Under the pieces are notes generated by a model that saw only the letters and a list, made by a program, of their open reading frames with translations, did no database searches and had not been told where the DNA came from. Shown piece after piece: positions 40,757 through 49,339 of a stretch of DNA of 64,000 nt. Origin of the DNA: Candidatus Kaiserbacteria bacterium (lineage in GTDB: Bacteria; Patescibacteria; Paceibacteria; UBA9973; UBA2103); assembly GCA_016182485.1 (NCBI GenBank), contig JACPGH010000003.1, positions 86,033-150,032 on the forward strand. The letters run 5' to 3'. The position numbers were made by a program, and so were the translations under genes. Within the stretch, counting starts at the first letter, position 1. The number at the start of each line of letters is the position of its first letter.

Positions 40757-41488
40757 TCACCTCATCGCGTAGTCCGCGATATACGCGGTGATCTCGAGGC
40801 GCAGCTTTGGATCAATCCGACCGCACTCGACGTAGAGGTCGAGCAGGTCGGCGATCGTGAAGACTGTGTGGAGCTCGCAGCCGTGCCTGGCGAGCTCTTC
40901 TCGGCCGCCCTGCTCGCGATCGACGAGCACGACGACGTCGGTGACTGCAAGGCCCGCATCCCGCAGGACCTTGATCGCTTCCAGCTTCGAATCAGCCTTG
41001 GTGATCATGTCATCTACCAACAGTGCCGTTTGCCCTACTGCCGCCAGGGCGCTCCTATGAGGTGCGATGGACCGCGTCCCGCCGTTCTCCTCCTTTGCAA
41101 GCGAGCACCACGCGGCGACGGCGAGCCCGGCGATCACCTTGGCGAATGGATCTCCCGCGCGGGGCACACCAACGACGACGTCGATGTCGAACGCGGAGTC
41201 CGAGTCCTCCATGACGAGCGAGCTCCACATGCACTCCGCCGCGTGCTCGACAAGCTCGGGTGTGAGCGGGCCGGGCGTCGGGCTGTACGGCGTGCGCAGG
41301 TTGAGGAAGAACGGCGAGAGCGGATCGGACGGATTCTTCTCATGATGCTTGAGCAGGAAGCCCCGCTCGGGACCTGTCGGCCCTTGGCGCTCGATGACGC
41401 GCGGATGGTCGGAAGCGGAGGTCAGTACCGATCCCACATCCATGAGCGCGAGACCGAGGGACCGTAGCTTACCGTATGCGGATAACAC
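40757..41488 (-). CDS. pyrE: Orotate phosphoribosyltransferase
   Basis: 243 residues from GTG 41488, placed 4 bases after AAGGAGGAG. The PRPP-binding motif TALLVDDMITKADSKLEAI near 150 and V-V-V-L-V-D-R-E-Q-G-G near 178 are the PyrE signatures; VVVGVPRAGDPFA near 90 is the substrate loop. It converts orotate and PRPP to OMP in pyrimidine synthesis. It sits downstream of a shortened OMP-decarboxylase-like gene and shares a leader motif with it, but each gene has its own promoter and terminator. The longer frame to 41566 covers the leader only. Confidence 0.9.
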   Translation of the reverse strand: MLSAYGKLRSLGLALMDVGSVLTSASDHPRVIERQGPTGPERGFLLKHHEKNPSDPLSPFFLNLRTPYSPTPGPLTPELVEHAAECMWSSLVMEDSDSAFDIDVVVGVPRAGDPFAKVIAGLAVAAWCSLAKEENGGTRSIAPHRSALAAVGQTALLVDDMITKADSKLEAIKVLRDAGLAVTDVVVLVDREQGGREELARHGCELHTVFTIADLLDLYVECGRIDPKLRLEITAYIADYAMR

Positions 41489-41524
41489 GTTACTCCTCCT
41501 TCCTGGTTGATACCAAGGTGCCAT

Positions 41525-41555
41525 ATTCGCCGGACCGTTCCGGCGATTCCGGGCG
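41525..41555 (-). promoter_or_regulatory. Leader hairpin shared with the pyrF-like gene (pyrE copy)
   Basis: On the minus strand the leader reads CGCCCGGAATCGCCGGAACG then GTCCGGCGAAT; CGCCGGA and TCCGGCG form a 7-bp stem around ACGG. The same element precedes the pyrF-like gene. A TACTAT box lies just upstream. Confidence 0.65.
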
Positions 41556-41573
41556 CATAGTAGCAAAAGAAAC

Positions 41574-41598
41574 GGGCGTCGGCCATTGGCCGACGCCC
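41574..41598 (-). terminator. Intrinsic terminator of the pyrF-like gene
   Basis: GGGCGTCGGCC and GGCCGACGCCC, 11-bp arms with 3-base loop, followed on the minus strand by TTTCTTTTGC. It separates the gene from the pyrE promoter. Confidence 0.85.
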
Positions 41599-41602
41599 GC
41601 TG

Positions 41603-42049
41603 CTATCTGCTCGCGCAGACACGCGCGATGAGGCCCGTCTTGATCTCGGCGGCGAGCTTCTGCGCCGCGGCGACGGGGTCCGGCGCCGCCGTGATACTCG
41701 CCCCGACGAGGACGTAATCCGCGCCATTGCGGATCGCTTCTCCCGCCGTCCGATCCCCAGACACGACCCGAGCGCCAGCCGAGATCCTGAGCCTGGCAGG
41801 CTCTCTTGTGTCGAGCTGGCCGCCCCAAAATTCCTTGCCGCCCAGCCGGGCGAACAGCTCGTTGATCTTGGAAAGGTTATAGGACGAGACGTCCGGAGGA
41901 ATTCCGAGCGACTCCAGCATAGTGCGGATCAGTTCGGCGCCGATCTTGAATCCGCCGACATGCGGCGCGAGCAGTCTGACGAGCGCGAGCGCTCTGTCTA
42001 CGGAGTCCACATCTAGAACGACGATGATCCTGTCCTTTGCCTCTCCCAT
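41603..42049 (-). CDS. Shortened orotidine-5'-phosphate decarboxylase-like protein
   Basis: 148 residues against about 230 for PyrF. The start RIIVVLDVDSVDRALALVRL and GGFKIGAELI match PyrF, and the end ARVVSGDRTAGEAIRNGADY VLVGASI matches the phosphate-binding C-terminus. In between, GGKEFWGGQLDTREPA runs directly into the C-terminal part, so about 70 residues with the catalytic D-x-K-x-x-D segment are absent. The frame is open and the gene has its own SD (GGAG), leader and terminator. It is either a remnant, a regulatory relative or a protein with another role. Decarboxylase activity is not expected. Confidence 0.65.
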   Translation of the reverse strand: MGEAKDRIIVVLDVDSVDRALALVRLLAPHVGGFKIGAELIRTMLESLGIPPDVSSYNLSKINELFARLGGKEFWGGQLDTREPARLRISAGARVVSGDRTAGEAIRNGADYVLVGASITAAPDPVAAAQKLAAEIKTGLIARVCASR

Positions 42050-42080
42050 CCGTGTAGTCTCCTTCGCTAAAGTAATGCGC

Positions 42081-42110
42081 ATTCGCCGGACCGTTCCGAC
42101 GAGTCCGCAG
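42081..42110 (-). promoter_or_regulatory. Leader hairpin shared with pyrE (pyrF-like copy)
   Basis: Minus strand: CTGCGGACTCGTCGGAACGG then TCCGGCGAAT. The stem differs in one base from the pyrE copy while the ACGG loop is kept. TAGCAT upstream is a possible -10. Confidence 0.6.
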
Positions 42111-42149
42111 GCATGCTAGCACCGGCGGATGTACGGATGCATTAACGGT

Positions 42150-42818
42150 CTACTGACTCGCCCCGTTAGAAATCAGATTTCTAACGGGGCTCACAAAAGG
42201 ATTGTCTTTGATATAAAAGCGCCAGGGAAGCTCCGCGCCGTTTTTCACTCCGATACGGGTCGAAATTCCAATCGCGCTTTTCGGCATGCTGGTATGATAT
42301 ATCATACCACTTGAAGATTCGTACGGTTCGATCACTTCGAATATGCCGAAGAGCTCATTTAGAGGCAGGCCGTTCTCCTTGCCGGTGATGCCGAAGGCTT
42401 GGCAGAACTTCGCTGGACCCGAGCAGAGCGCGCGAGTAGGGAGGTTTAACCTCCCTACTCGCGTATTGCTTGTGCTGCGTAGCTTTAGCGAAGCAGTACG
42501 GCGCCGTTGCATGTGCGCGAGTCCTTCTACGGGCTCGACGGCGCGTATCAATATCGCGCCCGCGCTCCCTTTGTTCGTCGTGACGTTGGCGCACCAATGC
42601 ATTCCGTACGTGAAATATACGTACCAATGGCCGTAAGTATCGCGCATCGCCCGGCTCCTCGGAGTGATGCGAAACGCGTGCGAGCCCGGGTCCGTCGTGT
42701 ATGCTTCTGTCTCGACGATTATTCCGGCGCAGCCGTTAAACCGCACGATTTTTCCGAGCAATTTCGGCGCCAATTCAATGGCGCTGCCGGTGAACCACGA
42801 GCCAGAGAGTCGCTTCAT
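42150..42818 (-). CDS. DNA-3-methyladenine glycosylase (AAG/MPG type) with repeat inserts
   Basis: 222 residues. Family motifs: LAPKLLGKIVRF near 17, IVETEAYTTDPGSHAFRITPRSRAM near 34-58 (catalytic Glu), WYVYFTYGMHWCANV near 65 and SAGAILIRAVEP near 85. After MQRRR the sequence TASLKLRST...TRVGRLNLPTR (107-130) is unlike the family and is encoded by two back-to-back palindromes; normal sequence resumes at LCSGPAKFCQAFGI. The C-terminus is extended by a third palindrome after NPFVS. It excises alkylated bases. TATCCT lies 6 bases upstream of the ATG. Confidence 0.88.
   Translation of the reverse strand: MKRLSGSWFTGSAIELAPKLLGKIVRFNGCAGIIVETEAYTTDPGSHAFRITPRSRAMRDTYGHWYVYFTYGMHWCANVTTNKGSAGAILIRAVEPVEGLAHMQRRRTASLKLRSTSNTRVGRLNLPTRALCSGPAKFCQAFGITGKENGLPLNELFGIFEVIEPYESSSGMIYHTSMPKSAIGISTRIGVKNGAELPWRFYIKDNPFVSPVRNLISNGASQ
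42161..42189 (-). terminator. Palindrome overlapping the 3' end of the glycosylase gene
   Basis: CCCCGTTAGAAAT and ATTTCTAACGGGG, 13-bp perfect arms around CAG. It encodes the last residues (SPVRNLISNGA) of the glycosylase and probably doubles as terminator. Same family as the typA leader hairpin. Confidence 0.65.
42431..42498. repeat. Two palindromes inserted in frame in the glycosylase gene
   Basis: CGCGAGTAGGGAGGTT (42431-42446) and AACCTCCCTACTCGCG (42448-42463) are perfect 16-base arms. The second element, TGCTGCGTAGCTTTAGCGAA at 42473 to 42498, shares the GTAGCTTTAGCGAAG core with the dispersed repeats at 20-26 kb. Confidence 0.8.
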
Positions 42819-42857
42819 GCGCTCAGGATACCTGCCATATGCAAAAATGGAATCGGT

Positions 42858-43400
42858 CTAGACCTGAACCGTATAGATCTCGACATTAGTCGCCCCCTCT
42901 TCTTCCAGGCATTTCGCTACGTCGGTTTTCTCGTCGGCATGGACGGCGACTAGTATATCGCCCGCCTCTACGCGATCCGCGTATTTCTTCGCGGCCGGCT
43001 CGCTTATTCCCCAAGAAACGAGCGCGCCGATAAGTCCTCCGGCCGCAGCGCCCGTGATCGCGCCCGCGGCGGCTGTCCCGAGCGCGCCGGCGCCTAGTCC
43101 GAGAGCGGCCGCAAGGGGCCCTGCGACGAAGATTGGGCCGATAACGGGAAGCGCCCCTGCTACCGTCGCGAGACCGATACCCGCTCCGATGGCCCCGCCC
43201 CATGCCGCTCCAGTCTTTGCGCCCTCCGCGGGCGTAGAACGGCTCACTTCTTCGGGGTCGACTTCTTTCACTTGACCATGAACATCTTTGTAAACATAAG
43301 AAATCTCGGATGTCGGAACATCGACCTCCTTATGAAGGCGGTTAACCGCCTTCTCCGCGTTTTCCCTCGTTGCGAACGTCGCGATAGTCAGCTTTTTCAT
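42858..43400 (-). CDS. YflT/general-stress-type protein with glycine zipper
   Basis: 180 residues. The N-terminal 45 residues (TIATFATRENAEKAVNRLHK) resemble the heat-induced YflT/DUF1269 domain. The middle 60-135 is a Gly/Ala-rich glycine-zipper membrane segment (GAAWGGAIGAGIGLATVAGA, then GLGAGALGTAAAGAITGAAA), and the C-terminus (EAGDILVAVHADEKTDVAKC) repeats a small alpha/beta half. It is likely membrane-associated and stress-related; mechanism unknown. The leader is about 20 bases after TATAGA. Confidence 0.75.
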   Translation of the reverse strand: MKKLTIATFATRENAEKAVNRLHKEVDVPTSEISYVYKDVHGQVKEVDPEEVSRSTPAEGAKTGAAWGGAIGAGIGLATVAGALPVIGPIFVAGPLAAALGLGAGALGTAAAGAITGAAAGGLIGALVSWGISEPAAKKYADRVEAGDILVAVHADEKTDVAKCLEEEGATNVEIYTVQV

Positions 43401-43474
43401 GATTTTCGTATGGTTACTGCCGCTCTATAGCATCACGATAGTACGAGCCCCCTTAGGTTGGGGTTAAGGAGAAT

Positions 43475-44818
43475 CTATCGGAGAATGAATTCTTCCGAAT
43501 GTATTCGATCTCTGCGGACGCCTAAGCTCTCGAACTGGGTCCGCAAAGCGGTCATGAATCCCTGCGGTCCGCACAGAAATATTTCCATATCGGATACATC
43601 CTTATCTCCGGCCACAACATGGGCAGAAAGCCGGCCGCGCTCCTCTGAGGCATGCACGTGGAATCTGAAGCGGGACTCTTTTCTCGCCAACTCTTCGATT
43701 TCAGGGGCGTAAGCCGCCTCTTCCCGAGTCTTGACCGAATACCATAATTCTATTTCGTATCCGTTCAGGATGCTCATATTCTGCTTGATCCATCGGACCA
43801 TGGAGACGAACGGGGTGATGCCGATCCCTCCCGCGAGCCACAGCTGCTTTTTGCCGGGAACTTTATTGAAGGAGAAGGCTCCGAAGGGGCCTTCGAGCCG
43901 GCTCGTTGTGCCCGGCTTGACGTCGCTAAGAAGAGAAGTAAAGTCTCCCAGTTTTTTCACTCCCATGGACAGCTTGGCGTCATTCGGACTGGAAGTGAGC
44001 GAGAAGGGATGCGACTGCGAAAGCGTTCCGCCGGTTTCGAATCGCAGGAAAACGAATTGGCCCGGCGAGAAGCGCATTTTCCGTCCGAGCGGAGCGAGCA
44101 CGAGCTCGGCGACGTCCGCACTAACTTTCCTCACCTCTTTCACTGCGTAGCGGTATTCTCGCGCTTTATAGAGAGAGAATACTGTTCGGTACGCATACGC
44201 GAGCCCGCCGGCAGTCGCGAGCGCGAGGAGGTAATATCTCAGGACTATATTCGCAGTAACGTCGGTCGGCATGAGAAGTACGTGTATTGTCCCGAGTATC
44301 AGGACGACGCCGAGAAATTTGTGCGTCGCTTTCCAGTTCTCATACTTGAATTTCAAATAAAGCGTTATCACCATGAGTACGATGAAGGATGCGAGCGCGA
44401 GCTCTCCGAGCACGACCCCCGTATCAGTGAACGAGAAGAGGAATGCGAAAGCGGCGGCTGGCGAGAAGAATAGGTACTGAAGAGTAAGGAAAAGCGGATG
44501 GAGAAGTATGAGCGAGAACGCGAGCACTCCCACCGAGTGATGCTTCACATACGCTTTGTTTAGGCCGGTAAAAATCTTGTCGAGGAAGGGGAGCCGGGCC
44601 GAGAGCACGAAATTGAGCGAGAGAAGCGCAAAACCGAGCAGTCCGGCGGCTTGCCCCGCGCTCCGGAGAGTGGTAGGCACGGAGGCGAAGCGCGGCCCGA
44701 TCGGCTTGATGAAAAGCCATATGACTATCGGAATTATCGCAAGAATCGCGATCGCTATACCGTCCGCATTGCGTTTCAGAAAGGCTTTCATACCAGTTGG
44801 AGAAATGGGGCCTTTCAT
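43475..44818 (-). CDS. Ferric-reductase-like transmembrane flavoprotein
   Basis: 447 residues. Six hydrophobic helices (20-215) with His pairs suited to haem: VKHHSVGVLAFSLILLHP near 90-107 and W-K-A-T-H-K-F-L-G ... T-I-H near 163-178. The C-terminal FNR module has FSPGQFVFLRF and SHPFSLTSSP (FAD binding, R-x-Y/F-S-like), GPFGAFS, GGIGITPFVSM near 320 (NAD(P)H) and IFLCGPQGFM near 415. It would move electrons across the membrane to iron or oxygen. The ATG overlaps the stop of the GIY-YIG gene (ATGA). A second ATG (44791) follows a near-copy of the same context and is an alternative start. Confidence 0.85.
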   Translation of the reverse strand: MKGPISPTGMKAFLKRNADGIAIAILAIIPIVIWLFIKPIGPRFASVPTTLRSAGQAAGLLGFALLSLNFVLSARLPFLDKIFTGLNKAYVKHHSVGVLAFSLILLHPLFLTLQYLFFSPAAAFAFLFSFTDTGVVLGELALASFIVLMVITLYLKFKYENWKATHKFLGVVLILGTIHVLLMPTDVTANIVLRYYLLALATAGGLAYAYRTVFSLYKAREYRYAVKEVRKVSADVAELVLAPLGRKMRFSPGQFVFLRFETGGTLSQSHPFSLTSSPNDAKLSMGVKKLGDFTSLLSDVKPGTTSRLEGPFGAFSFNKVPGKKQLWLAGGIGITPFVSMVRWIKQNMSILNGYEIELWYSVKTREEAAYAPEIEELARKESRFRFHVHASEERGRLSAHVVAGDKDVSDMEIFLCGPQGFMTALRTQFESLGVRRDRIHSEEFILR

Positions 44819-45051
44819 ACCAAGTGTTTATTCGCGAAAGCAAAGCCAGAACCTTGTTTCAGGTATTTTTCAAACGCGAGCGCCTTTGCTTTGTTTTTGA
44901 ATGCGGAATAAAAAGTTAGCCTCATATCATCGGCATTTTTGGTTGTCTTTACACTTCTTGATTGGTGAGCACTAAATCTCGCTCTCAGGTCTTCACTGAA
45001 GCCGATATATTTTCTGCCGCCGGAGTTTGTGAGAATATAGACGTAGTACAT
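44815..45051 (-). CDS. GIY-YIG nuclease family protein
   Basis: 78 residues. YYVYILTNSGGRKYIGFSED gives the Y-V-Y/Y-I-G motif, then LRARFSAHQSR, LTFYSAFKNKAKALAFEKYL and G-S-G-F-A-F. This is the small putative endonuclease type often labelled UPF0213/excinuclease-like. A paralogue, more distantly related, is at 7014. It is the first gene of a two-gene unit with the ferric reductase. Confidence 0.85.
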   Translation of the reverse strand: MYYVYILTNSGGRKYIGFSEDLRARFSAHQSRSVKTTKNADDMRLTFYSAFKNKAKALAFEKYLKQGSGFAFANKHLV

Positions 45052-45125
45052 GCAGAAATAATACGCCCTACTTCGCTCATTTAGGACAATGAGCTTCGAA
45101 GGGCACTGCTTCGCTTAAAAACACA

Positions 45126-45149
45126 AAAACCACCCGCGAGAGTGGTTTT
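45126..45149. terminator. Bidirectional terminator after ssrA
   Basis: AAAACCAC (45126-45133) and GTGGTTTT (45142-45149). On the minus strand it lies 51 bases after the mature tmRNA end and is followed by T-rich DNA. Confidence 0.75.
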
Positions 45150-45199
45150 GCGTCAGTGCCGTGCACTGCGTAGCTCGGCGTAATCGACGAGCGAAGCAG

Positions 45200-45598
45200 T
45201 GGAGGTGTCGAGAGTCGAACTCGAGTCCGAATCTGATGTTGAAAGCGCTTCTACGACGCGTAGTCGGCGTTAGGTTTAAGGCAGGATGCGAGGAACGTAG
45301 ACGAAACCATTCCTGCCCGATCCCTTATCTCGATGCGCCGGGCGGGAGGCCGGACATCCATTCTGCAGATAATTCCGCCCAGTCCTCCGACTGCAAAAAC
45401 TCGAGAGGATGAACGTCGCCCGGTTAGGCCGAAGCCGTAACGTGGGAGAACGCGAAATCACCCATACCGAAGTACGGAGACTTCACGCTTGCAAGAGTGT
45501 TCTTGGCAAGTTTGGTTCCCGCCGGATTTACGTGGCGAACGGGAGTGCACTGCGTCGCGCGTCTTTCAAAGTACAGACCGTCTAAGCCGGTCACCCCC
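45200..45598 (-). ncRNA. ssrA: tmRNA
   Basis: The minus strand starts GGGGGTGACCGGCTTAGACG and ends with the tRNA-like T arm GAGTTCGACTCTCGACACCT then CCA; GGGGGTG pairs with CACCTCC with one G-U. The tag frame probably starts at GCC-AAG-AAC and encodes AKNTLASVKSPYFGMGDFAF then SHVTASA before TAA, about 27 residues. CCA is not fully encoded. An extended -10 (TGATACAAT, 45608-45616 on this strand) lies about 10 bases upstream. smpB lies 158 bases upstream on the same strand. Confidence 0.9.
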
Positions 45599-45755
45599 CT
45601 AAAATGCATTGTATCAAAATGCGCTTTAGGCGATTGGCTGGCAAATGCGGCAAAGCCCTGCGGGCGGATACACTCGTTTTTCTGCTGAAAAACTGCGCTC
45701 TCTCCTCGGCGCCGTCGCTCCTGCGGCAGTCCGTCCTCGGACTCTGCCGCATTTG

Positions 45756-46199
45756 CTACTTTGTTTTCAATAGCCGGTCGCGTTCGCGAAGGGCTTCTCG
45801 CTTCTTCAGGTCCTCGCGGCGGTCGGACTTGCCTTTACCGCGCACTATCGCGATAGCCGCTTTCACGAACCGCTTATTACTATATATCTCAAGAGGCACT
45901 ATTGTCAAGCCTTTTTTCGATTCGGCGTCGGCTAATTCGGCGATTTCCTTCTTAGTGAGGAGAAGCCGGCGCGGCCGCTCGGCGTCATAACCCTTGGGCA
46001 TATTGGCCGCCTGGTAGGGAGGAATGGTCATGCCGACCAGATATGCCTCCCCGCCGCGCACCAGCACCCGCGCGCCCTCGAGCGAGCCGAGCTTACTGCG
46101 CAGAGCTTTCACTTCGGGGCCCAGAAGCTCGATTCCCGCCGAAAAGCGCGCGAGCGGCGCGTACTTTATTAATGCTTTCTTATATTCGACGAGGACCAT
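45756..46199 (-). CDS. smpB: SsrA-binding protein SmpB
   Basis: 147 residues. KYAPLARFSAGIELLGPEVKALRSKLGSLEGARVL is the tmRNA-binding beta-barrel start (about 12-46), RRLLLTKKEI near 78, and the basic C-terminus RGKGKSDRREDLKKREALRER is the ribosome-contacting tail. It delivers tmRNA to stalled ribosomes; ssrA is the next gene on this strand. The longer upstream frame overlaps ftsH antisense and was not used; ATG 46199 is 7 bases after TATACT on this strand. Downstream, 45600-45755 holds a long-range inverted repeat GCAAATGCGGCA/TGCCGCATTTGC. Confidence 0.94.
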   Translation of the reverse strand: MVLVEYKKALIKYAPLARFSAGIELLGPEVKALRSKLGSLEGARVLVRGGEAYLVGMTIPPYQAANMPKGYDAERPRRLLLTKKEIAELADAESKKGLTIVPLEIYSNKRFVKAAIAIVRGKGKSDRREDLKKREALRERDRLLKTK

Positions 46200-46206
46200 A
46201 CTAGAG

Positions 46207-46214
46207 AGTATAGT
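46207..46214. promoter_or_regulatory. Overlapping divergent -10 boxes of smpB and ftsH
   Basis: TATACT on the minus strand (46207-46212) and TATAGT on the plus strand (46209-46214) share four base pairs. They are 7 and 6 bases from the two start codons, so only one polymerase can open this site at a time. Confidence 0.65.
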
Positions 46215-46220
46215 ACGTTT

Positions 46221-48188
<1,968 letters not shown>

Positions 48189-48212
48189 ATAAGGTAGGAT
48201 TAGAAGGGCATT

Positions 48213-48285
48213 GCGCGCATAGCTCAATGGTTAGAGCTTTCGGCTTATATCCGAAAGGTTCCAGGTTCGAGTCCTGGTGCGCGCA
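48213..48285 (+). tRNA. tRNA-Ile (anticodon TAT)
   Basis: Acceptor GCGCGCA (48213-48219) pairs with TGCGCGC (48278-48284), D arm AGCTC/GAGC, anticodon stem TTCGG/CCGAA around CTTATAT giving TAT, which reads AUA directly. T arm CCAGG-TTCGAGT-CCTGG. Discriminator A, no CCA. The minus-strand gene 48245-49261 overlaps its 3' half. Confidence 0.9.
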
Positions 48286-49261
48286 CAGCGGAGTTAACCT
48301 GCGAGTCTATCAATTCAGTTTTATGCGTTTGCAGAATATTATAGATTACATCAGTAATCGTCTCCTGCGTTTTGCTGGCAATCTTTAGTTCGTACCATTT
48401 TGCGATCGGATTAAAAAAGTACGGGAATAGATCCCCGACATTGCACCCTTCGAAGTAATCTTCGATAGTATTGCGAGGATTGCGGATAAGATAATCTAGG
48501 CTTACGACGACTGCCTGCTCGAATTTGCCTTTCCAGTTATCTCCCCAGAAATGATGGCGGAATCCTTCCGGGATCATTGCCGCTATCCGCGCATCTGCCG
48601 CCCAATCCTCGTTGAGCAAAAGATGCAGGCCTTCATGCACGAAGCCGAAGTCGTTTCCTCGGCCGATGGGCCCAATGCAAATGTTCGGCTTCACGTACAT
48701 AGCCGATTCCATGAGCGGTTCCGCTGATATGGAAACCATGTCCATCGGGAAAGATTTTCCCGTTACTAATTCCATCTTCTCGGCCCATGCTCTCCATGGA
48801 AGCTCTTTTATGTTTGCTGCAACTATTTCGGAAAGTGTAGCGGCTCGCTCCAGCCAGTATCCTCGATACTTTTGCCAGCTGTCTCGCAGAGCAGAAGACA
48901 GCAAACGGAGGGATTCGTCTTCGCTTTGGCCGAATCCCTCGATAAGCACCTCGGCCATATGTGGATCCATCGAGATGAGTGTTGAGACCGATTTTTCATA
49001 ATTAGCCCACCAATCCTCGCGTAGGGCGCTCTGACGTTCCGGGTTGGGGGCATCTCCTATCGTTTCAATTCTTTTCACGTACGTTCGTCCGTGATTGCCA
49101 AGCAATCCGTACACGTTAAGCGTATGGAACAAAAGATTAGCCGCGGCACCGCTTCTGAATTCCAGCTTTCTATAAGGAGATATTTCTACCGATTCATTGA
49201 AGTAATCAAAATTCTCGGGAACGTTTTCAGGCGTTTTATGAGGTGCGGATTCCGGATTCAT
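48245..49261 (-). CDS. HExxH-containing protein of unknown family
   Basis: 338 residues, soluble. FVHEGLHLLLNEDW near residue 210 contains H-E-G-L-H, the zinc-binding motif of gluzincin-type metallopeptidases; a downstream acidic third ligand may lie near EDYFEGCN. The N-terminal 200 residues are helical (Trp and Leu rich). The last 13 residues (RAPGLEPGTFRI) are antisense to tRNA-Ile; no earlier stop exists, so either the tail is real or the stop was lost. TATAAT on this strand (49269-49274) is 7 bases before the ATG. Confidence 0.68.
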   Translation of the reverse strand: MNPESAPHKTPENVPENFDYFNESVEISPYRKLEFRSGAAANLLFHTLNVYGLLGNHGRTYVKRIETIGDAPNPERQSALREDWWANYEKSVSTLISMDPHMAEVLIEGFGQSEDESLRLLSSALRDSWQKYRGYWLERAATLSEIVAANIKELPWRAWAEKMELVTGKSFPMDMVSISAEPLMESAMYVKPNICIGPIGRGNDFGFVHEGLHLLLNEDWAADARIAAMIPEGFRHHFWGDNWKGKFEQAVVVSLDYLIRNPRNTIEDYFEGCNVGDLFPYFFNPIAKWYELKIASKTQETITDVIYNILQTHKTELIDSQVNSAVRAPGLEPGTFRI

Positions 49262-49339
49262 AAGGACTATTATACTTCTTTAAAGGGGATTTTCGCCGCA
49301 TTCGGCATGTATTGCTATACGGAATGATAATATGAATGC

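Noticed and set aside
40757..42082. Classical pyrE-pyrF operon
   Set aside because: A terminator and a separate promoter with its own leader lie between the genes, and the pyrF-like gene lacks the catalytic part.
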